Assembly: GCA_030680655.1 (NCBI GenBank)
Contig: JAUXUZ010000342.1
Span: 1 to 5,104, forward strand
Direction of reading: 5' to 3'
DNA length: 5,104 bases
Source of the DNA: Phycisphaerales bacterium
Lineage (GTDB): Bacteria; Planctomycetota; Phycisphaerae; Phycisphaerales; UBA1924
Part shown: positions 1-5,104 of the stretch, in pieces
Layout of the letters: every line of letters begins with the position of its first letter
Numbering within the stretch: the stretch's first letter is position 1
Notes under the pieces: generated by a model
Told to the model about the DNA's origin: nothing
The model's database searches: none
What the model saw: only the letters and a program-made list of their open reading frames with translations
Made by a program: the position numbers and the translations under genes

Positions 1-529
1 CGCTCTCGGCGACGGCGAGCACCTGCTCCTTCACGCGCCGGATCGCGGCCGACTCGCCCACCAGCCGGTGCAGGCCGCCCATCGCGGCGCCGCTGTTTGA
101 CTTGGGCGTGTGCGCCGCAGCGCTGTGCCCGGACTTAAGGATCGCGTTCTCGCGGAGCAGTCGCCCGTGCTCGACGGCGCGCTTGACGGCGATGATCAGC
201 TCGTCACCCTCGAACGGCTTGGTTACGTAGTCGAACGCTCCGAGCTTCATCGCCTTGACGGCGGTCTCGACGGTGCCGAAGGCGGTCATCAAGATGACGG
301 GGAGCTCGTCGTCGAGCTTGCGGACTGCCTCGATGAGGGCGATGCCGTCCATGCCAGGCATCTTGAGGTCGGTCACCACGCAGTCGGGTCGCTGTCGGGC
401 GATCGCGGCGATGGCGGCCTCGCCACCGTCGGCCGTGGAAACCTGCATCCCGGCCCGCGCCAGGGTCGCCCCCACGCTGTCGCGGAGCATTTCCTTGTCA
501 TCCACCACGAGCACCGTTGCGTGATTCAT
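1..529 (-). CDS. NtrC-family sigma54-dependent response regulator, N-terminal part (cut by window edge)
   Basis: This is the first 176 codons of a two-component response regulator that continues beyond the left edge. Residues 4 to about 120 form a receiver domain. It has an acidic pair D10-D11, the phospho-acceptor D54 in the VVTDLKMPGMDG segment, the switch residue T82 in LMTAFGT, and the conserved lysine K104 in YVTKPF. After a linker (about 121-155), the segment LVGESAAIRRVKEQVLAVAES matches the start of the sigma54-interacting AAA+ domain of NtrC/AtoC/ZraR-type activators. The Walker A motif and the expected C-terminal HTH domain lie outside the window. The ATG at 529-527 is chosen because a strong Shine-Dalgarno sequence (GGAAGGGA) sits 4 bases upstream and the receiver fold begins at once. 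By family, it would be phosphorylated by a histidine kinase and activate sigma54 promoters; the kinase and the targets are not visible. The gene follows the phosphatase gene after a 162-base gap, so it may have its own promoter or leader. The family call is firm; the specific regulon is unknown. Confidence 0.95.
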   Translation of the reverse strand, partial: MNHATVLVVDDKEMLRDSVGATLARAGMQVSTADGGEAAIAAIARQRPDCVVTDLKMPGMDGIALIEAVRKLDDELPVILMTAFGTVETAVKAMKLGAFDYVTKPFEGDELIIAVKRAVEHGRLLRENAILKSGHSAAAHTPKSNSGAAMGGLHRLVGESAAIRRVKEQVLAVAES

Positions 530-533
530 CGTG

Positions 534-541
534 TCCCTTCC
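534..541 (-). promoter_or_regulatory. Shine-Dalgarno site of the response regulator gene
   Basis: The minus strand reads GGAAGGGA, followed by 4 bases and then ATG at 529-527. This is a strong anti-16S match at short but workable spacing, and it fixes the start codon. Confidence 0.7.
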
Positions 542-548
542 GTGTTTC

Positions 549-585
549 GGACCGGCTGGAAAGCCGTCCCTGCGTCCTTGCAGGG
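549..585 (-). promoter_or_regulatory. Two adjacent leader hairpins upstream of the response regulator
   Basis: Read on the minus strand, CCCTGC (585-580) pairs with GCAGGG (573-568) around a 6-base loop. Next to it, GGACGGCT (569-562) pairs with AGCCGGTCC (557-549) around the loop TTCC, with one bulged base. The two stems share two bases (568-569), so they cannot both form fully. They end 7 bases before the Shine-Dalgarno site of the response regulator. No run of T follows, so a simple intrinsic terminator is unlikely. A translational or mRNA-stability element is possible but inferred from sequence alone. Confidence 0.3.
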
Positions 586-662
586 GGGGATCATCGGCCA
601 AAACCGCCGAAGAGCGTCAGAATTGCGCACGGGCAAGCAACCCCCAGAACGCGGGAGTACCC

Positions 663-691
663 GCGGCCGCCGGGACCACCGCCGGGGCCGC
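663..691 (-). terminator. GC-rich hairpin directly after the phosphatase stop codon (possible terminator without T-run)
   Basis: GCGGCC (663-668) pairs with GGCCGC (686-691), and CCGG (670-673) pairs with CCGG (682-685). This gives a ten-pair GC-only stem with one bulged G (669) and an 8-base loop. It starts at the base after the TAA stop of the phosphatase gene (694-692), which is where a terminator or mRNA 3'-end stabiliser is expected. The minus strand beyond it continues GGGTACTCCC, with no T-tract, so termination is only a guess. In DNA this GC-rich, such a stem could also arise by chance. Confidence 0.3.
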
Positions 692-1375
692 TTACTTCTT
701 CGGGGCGACTTCGGCAACCTGCGGCGCGGTCGCGGCCGTCAGCGCATCGGCGGGTGCGATGTCGGGGATGAGCGAGCCCGACTTGAGCGCGGCGGCGATC
801 GGGTCGCGCCAGCGGTGCACGAACGGCATGAACGGGCTGCTGCGGTCGGCGCTGTGCTTGAACTCAATCGCCTCCGCCTCCTCAAGCGGCACGCCCTGGA
901 AGATGTTACGGTAGAGCATCACCGCGATACCGGTGCGCTCGGAGCCTGCGCTGCAGTGCACCAGCACCGGCTGGTTGGCGGGATCGTTCATGATCTTGAG
1001 CGCCTGCACGTAGGCGTTGGGGTTGCCGGTGCCGTCGCCGTAGAGCCGCAGCACCACGCGGTTGATGCCGTTGTGCCCGGCGAACGCGGCCTCGGTCTCT
1101 TCCTGCGGTGAATCGGGCGAGTAGGCGCCGAAGTCAACGATCGTCTTGATGCCGTTGTCCCTGGTCACGCGGGCGGGAGTCTGCTCGGTGAGCCGCCGGG
1201 TCCGGTAGACCTTGCCCGGCTCGACGACGCCGAAGTTGCGGACGACGATGTGGTCGACCAGCAGGTTTATCCACACCAGGCGCAGACCGAGGATCACGCC
1301 GACGCCCAGCGCGAGCGCTGCGATCTGCCCGATCCATCTGCGCTGCGGCCTGCCGGGAGGGGTGAGCATCAGCAC
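692..1375 (-). CDS. Membrane-anchored PTP/dual-specificity-type phosphatase
   Basis: This is a 227-residue protein with the cysteine-phosphatase signature HCSAGSERTG: nucleophile C141 and phosphate-binding R147 (CX5R). The segment NFGVVEPGKVYRTRRL (about 47-62), then GIKTIVDF (75-82), matches the entry region of bacterial DSP/Siw14-like phosphatases, where it often reads VxPGxLYRS. DPANQPVLVHC (131-141) is also typical. D114 in the LYGDGTG loop is a possible general acid, but this is uncertain. Residues 15-31 are strongly hydrophobic and follow R9, R12 and R13, so this is a membrane anchor (or uncleaved signal) and the positive-inside rule puts the catalytic domain outside the cytoplasm. The C-terminal 25 residues are Ala/Pro-rich and probably disordered. 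The start is GTG at 1375; an ATG two codons later (1369) is equally possible, and neither has a clear Shine-Dalgarno site. It lies 81 bases after ftsI. The substrate cannot be read from the sequence: phosphotyrosine, a phospholipid or another phosphate ester are all possible. Confidence 0.85.
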   Translation of the reverse strand: MLMLTPPGRPQRRWIGQIAALALGVGVILGLRLVWINLLVDHIVVRNFGVVEPGKVYRTRRLTEQTPARVTRDNGIKTIVDFGAYSPDSPQEETEAAFAGHNGINRVVLRLYGDGTGNPNAYVQALKIMNDPANQPVLVHCSAGSERTGIAVMLYRNIFQGVPLEEAEAIEFKHSADRSSPFMPFVHRWRDPIAAALKSGSLIPDIAPADALTAATAPQVAEVAPKK

Positions 1376-1390
1376 AAGGCTATGCGGTCG

Positions 1391-1430
1391 GCACCGATCG
1401 CTGGCCGGTGAACGGCTTGGATCGGCGTGC
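1391..1430 (-). other. Imperfect inverted repeat between ftsI and the phosphatase gene
   Basis: On the plus strand GCACCGATC (1391-1399) pairs with GATCGGCGTGC (1420-1430), leaving two bases bulged. Inside, GCCG (1404-1407) pairs with CGGC (1413-1416) around a 5-base loop. The structure fills about half of the 81-base gap and ends 15 bases before the GTG start of the phosphatase. No T-run follows on the minus strand. It could attenuate read-through, mark an mRNA processing site, or block ribosome entry. It could also be a chance product of GC-rich DNA. Confidence 0.3.
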
Positions 1431-1456
1431 GTGGGCGGTTGAGGGATCGGGCGGGC

Positions 1457-3559
1457 TCAGTCCTGGCTGCGTTTCTTGAGCTCATCGTTGAGCGGCGCCG
1501 AGGGGGGCACGCCCAGGTAGGTGAGGCAGCGATCAAGTGCGCGGCGCACGACCGGCCCGGCGACGCTGGCGCCGCGGTGCTCCCTGCGTCGGATGAGGTC
1601 GGGGCCCGGGTCGTCGATCACCACGATCATCACCAGGCGCGGGTTGACGGCCGGCCCGGCGGCGATGAAGCTGGAGTTGAACTGCGGGAAGTAGCTGTCG
1701 CCACCCTTGGGCGGCCTGGCGCGCACGCCGCGCTCGTCCATCGGGCCGGTGCCGACAGAGGCGTAGGCGGTGCCCGACTTGCCGTAGATCTCGTACCTCC
1801 AGTCCTTCTCGGGGACGGGCTTGGCTGCGAGTTTGCGGTCGAGCGAGGCGGTGACGCCGCGGAGCGTTTCGCGGGTGATGTCGGCGGTCCATCGCGGCAG
1901 GACGCGGCGGGGCTCGATGTCGGCGGGGATGTTGTTGGAGGCGGCGAGGAGGCGTGCGGGCGGGAGGACGCCGTTCTCTTCGCCGCTGCGGGAGAAGGCG
2001 CAGAACGCGCGGGCGATCTGCACGGGCGTGACGCCGACCTGGTAGCCGAAGGAGCAGGAGGTCTGTGTCCAGTTGGTCCACTGTTTCAGCGGGGGCACCA
2101 GGCCCGCCGTCTCGCCGGGGAGGTTGGTGTGGGGGCGGGTGCCGAAGCCGAACTTTCGGATGGCGTTGTAGTGCTGCTCGAAGCTCATGCGGGCGCAGCC
2201 GATGGTCATGCCGATGTTTGAGGAGTTGACGAGCACCTCCTGCCAGGTCTGGCTCGCGTGCCCGTGCACGTCGCGCACCCAGCGGTTGCCGTAGGGCACT
2301 TTGTACGCGCCGCCGTGAGTCTGGATGATTTCCTTTGGCTTGGCGAGCTGAAGCTCGGTGACGGCCGCCCACGTGAAGGCCTTGAAGGTGGAGCCGGGCT
2401 CGTAGATGTCCTCGACGCAGCGGTTGCGCCCCAGCGCGGGATGGGTGTCGCGTGCTTTGTCTTCGGGGATGATGCGCCAGCGCTGGCCGGCGACGGGGGG
2501 CTCGTCGCGGCGCAGGGGCGTTGTCCAGTCGTAGTCGCGCAGCTGCGGCAGGTCTCGGAGGATGTCAACCATCGCGAGGATCTCGCCGGTCTCGGGGTCC
2601 ATGACGACGGCACGCCCGCCGGCGGCGTCGGACTCGACGACGCCGCGCTCGAGTTCCTCCTCGACGATGCGCTGCACCTCAAGGTCGAGCGCAAGGGCCG
2701 TGTCGGCGCCGCGGGTTGGGGGCGTGTAGGCGTTGGGCTCGACCCAGATGGGCTTGCCCTTGACGTCGGCGGTGTAGGTGAACTTGCCCGGTGTGGGCTG
2801 CAGGGGCTTGTCGAGGAGCTTCTCGCTCCCCATCAGGCCCTTGTCGCCGAAGCCGACCTTGCCGACGAGCCCGCCGATGATGTCGTTGCTGTTCATCACG
2901 CGCACCTGGCGTGACTCGAGGTAGACGCCGGGGATCTTGAGGGCCTTGACGACGTCAACGCGGCTGTCGTCGAGCAGGCCGCCGATGGGGAGGTAGCGGG
3001 CGAGGGCGGGCTTGGCGTTGATCTCGTCGTCGCCGCCCTCGTCAGCGCTGGTGGCGAGGGGGTCTGATGTTGTGGCCGCGAGCGGCTCCGCGGCGGCCTT
3101 TCGTTCGGCGGTCTGTTCTGCCAGCGCAAGGGCGTGGACCGACTTCTTCTCCTGGTTGGAGGCCATGCGCGAGAGGATGCGGGCGCCGATCTCTTCGGGC
3201 TTGAGGCCAAGGGCCGTTGCGAGCTTGACGATCGCCTCGTCGGTGTTCTTGTGGGGGAACTGCTCTGGGTCGATGATCACGTGGTAGCCGAACCGTGTGG
3301 CGGCGAGCACGCGGGCGCGCCGGTCGGTGATGTCGGCGCGGCGGGCGGGCTCGACGATCGTGACCTGGCGGTCGCTCAGGTGCGCGGCGAGCTGCTCGCT
3401 CGGCTTGAGTTGCAGCTGCGCGACACGGACGGCCGTTGCGGCGAGCATGGCCGTGACGCCGACGGCGACGGCAACCCCGATGAGGTTGATGCGCTTGTCG
3501 GGGTCGGCCAGGCGTGCGGGCAGGGAACGTAGCCAGGCGATGGGGTTTGTCAGTGGCAT
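1457..3559 (-). CDS. ftsI: Class B penicillin-binding protein, FtsI/PBP3-like septal transpeptidase
   Basis: This 700-residue D,D-transpeptidase would cross-link peptidoglycan at the division site. A cytoplasmic N-terminus rich in basic residues is followed by one membrane segment (about 24-46). A class B PBP dimerisation/pedestal region (about 60-285) comes next, then the transpeptidase domain (about 287-685). All three penicillin-binding motifs are visible: SxxK at S390-T-F-K393 within YEPGSTFKAF, SxN at S446-S-N448, and KSGT at 594-597. SFGYQVGVTPVQIARAF (503-519) and FIAAGPAVNPRLVMIVVIDD (631-650) are also typical of FtsI. There is no PASTA repeat. Unusual points are a charged, Ala-rich insert at about 141-187, a longer stretch before SxxK (about 334-382), and four cysteines in the catalytic domain (381, 455, 502, 520). 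The ATG at 3559 is preceded by GGAG at 10 bases. The gene follows ftsL by 87 bases, the normal order in dcw clusters, which favours FtsI over PBP2/MrdA. SpoVD-type sporulation roles are less likely. Confidence 0.93.
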   Translation of the reverse strand: MPLTNPIAWLRSLPARLADPDKRINLIGVAVAVGVTAMLAATAVRVAQLQLKPSEQLAAHLSDRQVTIVEPARRADITDRRARVLAATRFGYHVIIDPEQFPHKNTDEAIVKLATALGLKPEEIGARILSRMASNQEKKSVHALALAEQTAERKAAAEPLAATTSDPLATSADEGGDDEINAKPALARYLPIGGLLDDSRVDVVKALKIPGVYLESRQVRVMNSNDIIGGLVGKVGFGDKGLMGSEKLLDKPLQPTPGKFTYTADVKGKPIWVEPNAYTPPTRGADTALALDLEVQRIVEEELERGVVESDAAGGRAVVMDPETGEILAMVDILRDLPQLRDYDWTTPLRRDEPPVAGQRWRIIPEDKARDTHPALGRNRCVEDIYEPGSTFKAFTWAAVTELQLAKPKEIIQTHGGAYKVPYGNRWVRDVHGHASQTWQEVLVNSSNIGMTIGCARMSFEQHYNAIRKFGFGTRPHTNLPGETAGLVPPLKQWTNWTQTSCSFGYQVGVTPVQIARAFCAFSRSGEENGVLPPARLLAASNNIPADIEPRRVLPRWTADITRETLRGVTASLDRKLAAKPVPEKDWRYEIYGKSGTAYASVGTGPMDERGVRARPPKGGDSYFPQFNSSFIAAGPAVNPRLVMIVVIDDPGPDLIRRREHRGASVAGPVVRRALDRCLTYLGVPPSAPLNDELKKRSQD

Positions 3560-3646
3560 TGGGCGGCGACTCCGTTCGCCGGGGCGGACGCGGGCGTTTG
3601 TCGGACGGCGGTCACCAAGGGCGGCCAGCGGCCACCGCCCCGGTGA

Positions 3647-4012
3647 TCAGCGACGGTTCACGCCGCCGCCGAAGGGGGCATCATCGGCGCTGCGGGGGGG
3701 CACGGGCACCAGGCGACCAGTGTTCTGGGCGAACGCGGGCTGACGGTTTGCGGGGAGACTGCCCGGGCGCTGGGGGTGGTTCTCGATGGGGTAGAGGGTG
3801 CCGAGTTTCGACGCGAGGGCCTCGATGTTGCGTGGCTCGAGGTTGGCGGCGATGTCTGTCCGCAGGCGTGCGAGGCCGCGGTCGGCCTCCATGATGCGCA
3901 GGTTGACCATCGCCATCTGGTGGACGGCGTGGATGCGCTGCTGGCGCAGGGCCAGCAGTGCGCAGGCGACGAGCCCGATCGAAATGGTCAGCACGCAGAG
4001 CTTGGCGAACAC
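3647..4012 (-). CDS. ftsL: FtsL-like bitopic cell division protein
   Basis: This 121-residue protein, the same length as E. coli FtsL, has one membrane segment at about 5-22. A heptad-like helical stretch follows (about 23-58: RQQRIHAVHQ through LARLRTDIAANL), suited to a periplasmic coiled coil. The segment LEPRNIEALASKLGTLYP (58-75) fits the FtsL pattern of a Pro-Arg-x-Ile-Glu turn followed by an Ala-x-x-Leu-Gly stretch. The last 45 residues are Pro-rich and probably disordered. In the known pathway FtsL joins FtsB/DivIC and FtsQ/DivIB to recruit and activate FtsW-FtsI. The gene sits 87 bases upstream of ftsI, which strongly supports the call because FtsL sequences diverge widely. The GTG at 4012 is the only usable start: no ATG, GTG or TTG lies in frame between it and the upstream gene's stop, and GAGG lies 5 bases before it. 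The cytoplasmic tail is only about four residues, which is short for FtsL. Another small coiled-coil membrane protein (FtsB/DivIC-like) is the main alternative. Confidence 0.75.
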   Translation of the reverse strand: MFAKLCVLTISIGLVACALLALRQQRIHAVHQMAMVNLRIMEADRGLARLRTDIAANLEPRNIEALASKLGTLYPIENHPQRPGSLPANRQPAFAQNTGRLVPVPPRSADDAPFGGGVNRR

Positions 4013-4072
4013 AGGGACCTCGCGGAAAGTGCAGAACGCAGGGTGGAGAACCGCCGCAGAACCGACCGGGTC

Positions 4073-4978
4073 TTACTTTGTCGCCGGGATCTTGATCGTC
4101 GATCCGGGCCTGAGACTGTTCTCGTCGAGTCCGGGATTCGCGGTAAGGAGGGCTTCCCAACGCTTCGCGGACCCGAGCTCGCGCTGAGCGATGTGCATGA
4201 GGGTGTCGCCCTTCTTGACGACGTAGGTGCGTGGGCCGGTGGACTTCGCCTTATCGGCTGTGGGCTTGGCGGCGGGCCTTGACGCGGGCTTGGTTACCAG
4301 AGCAGGCGGAGCGGAGGTCGGGCCCGTCTGACCGCTGGCGGTGGGGGAGAGCACCGCGGTGCCCATCAGTACATCCATTGGCGGGATGCGGAGGGTGACA
4401 CCCTCGCGGATGGTGCCGTTGGAGGAGATGCGTTTGGCGTTGTACGAGCTGAGTTCCGCGGCGAGGGACTTGTCGCCGTAGTACCTCTGGGCAAGGGCGG
4501 TGAAGGTCTCGCCGCGCTGGAGCGGGTGCATTTTCTCGACGCCGGCGGAGAGGGGGCGGCCGCCGAAGGTGGGCGCGGCGGGCTCGCCGATGGTGGCGAC
4601 GGGGATCGTTCCGGGGATCCCGCCGCCGCTGGCGAAGGCGGGGCGGCTTGATGAGGAGTCCACGCCCGCGGCGGGGATGAAGCGGTTGGGGTCGGTGTTC
4701 ACCGGCGCGGGGACGCTGGTGATGGTGACGGGCTGGGCAGGAGCGCCGGCCCCACCGGTGGGCTCAATGAACGGAGCGGATGGGGTGGCGACAGGTGTGG
4801 CGGTGATCGGATCAACCGTGAGGCCGCTGACGCTGGGCGTGGCGGCGTTGCTGGTGCCGAGATCGACCGTCGCGGGGACGGTGTTGCGGGCCTTGCCGAA
4901 GTGCTCGCCTACGAGGACGGTCACGACGACGATTGCGACGAAGCCGATGAGGAGAGCGAGCTTGGTTTCACGGTTCAC
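4073..4978 (-). CDS. Membrane-anchored protein with two LysM domains, upstream of ftsL
   Basis: From the GTG at 4978 this gives 301 residues. The N-terminus reads MNRETKLALLIGFVAIVVV, with one membrane segment at about 6-24. A long Pro/Ala/Thr/Gly-rich, low-complexity linker follows (about 30-150). LysM 1 (about 151-200) contains LQRGETFTALAQRYYGD and ends in VTLRIPP. A second Pro/Ala/Lys-rich linker (200-250) leads to LysM 2 (about 251-298), with YVVKKGDTLMHIAQRELG and ending in STIKIP. LysM domains bind N-acetylglucosamine-containing glycans, so this is probably an inner-membrane protein that reaches out to peptidoglycan; no catalytic domain is visible. I recall similar short N-termini (TRETK followed by a membrane helix) in planctomycetal LysM proteins, which supports this start. 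So does AAGGAAG 8 bases upstream of the GTG. A longer frame from ATG at 5083 (336 residues) remains open to the window edge, but it lacks a Shine-Dalgarno site and would add a featureless 35-residue tail. The gene ends 60 bases before ftsL, so co-transcription with ftsL-ftsI is likely. Confidence 0.85.
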   Translation of the reverse strand: MNRETKLALLIGFVAIVVVTVLVGEHFGKARNTVPATVDLGTSNAATPSVSGLTVDPITATPVATPSAPFIEPTGGAGAPAQPVTITSVPAPVNTDPNRFIPAAGVDSSSSRPAFASGGGIPGTIPVATIGEPAAPTFGGRPLSAGVEKMHPLQRGETFTALAQRYYGDKSLAAELSSYNAKRISSNGTIREGVTLRIPPMDVLMGTAVLSPTASGQTGPTSAPPALVTKPASRPAAKPTADKAKSTGPRTYVVKKGDTLMHIAQRELGSAKRWEALLTANPGLDENSLRPGSTIKIPATK

Positions 4979-4986
4979 GATGGTGT

Positions 4987-4993
4987 CTTCCTT
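4987..4993 (-). promoter_or_regulatory. Shine-Dalgarno site that decides the LysM protein start
   Basis: The minus strand reads AAGGAAG, then 8 bases, then GTG at 4978-4976. The match and spacing are good. The upstream ATG candidates at 5083 and 5023 have, respectively, no site and an AGGAA that almost touches the start codon. Confidence 0.6.
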
Positions 4994-5029
4994 GACAGCG
5001 CTGGTGACGGTTGAGCCCTTCATTTCCTG

Positions 5030-5048
5030 TACGCAATCCGTTTGCGTA
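5030..5048. promoter_or_regulatory. Perfect 7-base inverted repeat upstream of the LysM gene (operator- or hairpin-like)
   Basis: TACGCAA (5030-5036) and TTGCGTA (5042-5048) form a perfect inverted repeat around a 5-base spacer. If the LysM protein starts at 4978, the repeat lies 51 bases upstream in non-coding leader and could be a regulator binding site or an RNA hairpin. It is less GC-rich than its surroundings, which makes chance somewhat less likely. If translation begins at 5083 or beyond, it falls inside coding sequence. No clear -35/-10 pair was found nearby. Confidence 0.35.
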
Positions 5049-5104
5049 GCGGGTTTGGGCTCGACAACGGCGGCAGCGTCCATGCCGCTGAGTATCGGCC
5101 GCGG

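Noticed and set aside
635..640. TTGCTT on the minus strand as a sigma70 -35 box for the regulator.
   Set aside because: At 17 bases the -10 position reads ACGCTC, which does not resemble TATAAT.
633..646. Sigma54-like sequence TGGGGGTTGCTTGC on the minus strand upstream of the response regulator.
   Set aside because: The GG and GC elements are 9 bases apart instead of the required 10, and the TGGCAC half is poorly matched.
110..1111. Long plus-strand open frame of 333 codons across the regulator and phosphatase genes.
   Set aside because: It is antisense to two recognised genes, has no family resemblance, and is rich in Arg/Gly/His as expected from reading GC-rich codons backwards.
1427..2221. 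Plus-strand open frame of 264 codons inside ftsI, and a similar one at 2258-2914.
   Set aside because: Both mirror the well-supported ftsI frame, have Gly/Val/Asp-rich low-complexity translations, and contain no recognisable domain.
3619..3640. GGGCGG/CCGCCC inverted repeat in the gap between ftsL and ftsI.
   Set aside because: It is a six-pair GC-only stem with a 10-base loop and no T-run, of a kind expected often by chance in such DNA, and it lies inside a probable operon.
4010..4075. The LysM stop codon and ftsL are in the same reading frame, 20 codons apart with no other stop, suggesting a read-through fusion.
   Set aside because: One in three spacings gives this by chance; ftsL has its own Shine-Dalgarno and start codon, and nothing indicates stop-codon recoding.
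3776..4282. Plus-strand open frame of 168 codons over ftsL and the end of the LysM gene.
   Set aside because: It is antisense to genes with clear membrane and LysM features, and shows no motif of its own.
5019..5104. Possible end of an upstream gene (such as rsmH) in another minus-strand frame, with TGA at 5022-5020.
   Set aside because: The 27 codons visible in that frame do not look like an RsmH C-terminus, and too little is in the window to support a gene.

Overview
All the convincing genes in this window lie on the minus strand, so transcription runs from high to low coordinates. The DNA is very GC-rich and strongly biased to G/C at third codon positions, which produces many long antisense shadow frames. 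The gene set and the N-terminal motif of the LysM protein suggest a high-GC member of the Planctomycetes, perhaps a Phycisphaerae-like lineage. That assignment is inferred from family resemblance, not from a marker gene.

In transcription order the window holds five genes. (1) A membrane-anchored protein with two LysM domains (about 4978-4073). (2) A small FtsL-like bitopic division protein (4012-3647). (3) A class B penicillin-binding protein of the FtsI/PBP3 type (3559-1457). (4) A membrane-anchored, PTP/DSP-like phosphatase (1375-692). (5) The N-terminal 176 codons of an NtrC-type, sigma54-activator response regulator (529-1), cut by the left edge of the window.

Genes 1-3 look like a piece of a division and cell wall (dcw) cluster. 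The ftsL-ftsI pair is in its usual order, but a LysM protein sits directly upstream of ftsL. After ftsI the cluster does not go on to murE, its usual follower; a phosphatase and a regulator come next. The first three products are predicted to be single-pass membrane proteins with their working domains outside the cytoplasm: a septal transpeptidase, its FtsL partner and a putative peptidoglycan-binding protein. The phosphatase may also face outward. The response regulator is cytoplasmic, and its kinase partner is not visible.

The gaps between genes are short (60-162 bases). None contains a convincing sigma70 or sigma54 promoter. Several contain GC-rich inverted repeats that could be leader or 3'-end RNA structures. 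I see no RNA gene, mobile element, CRISPR array or clearly new multi-gene system. The points most worth following up are the LysM-ftsL-ftsI arrangement, the inserts and cysteines in the PBP, the possibly extracytoplasmic phosphatase, and the inverted repeat upstream of the LysM gene.
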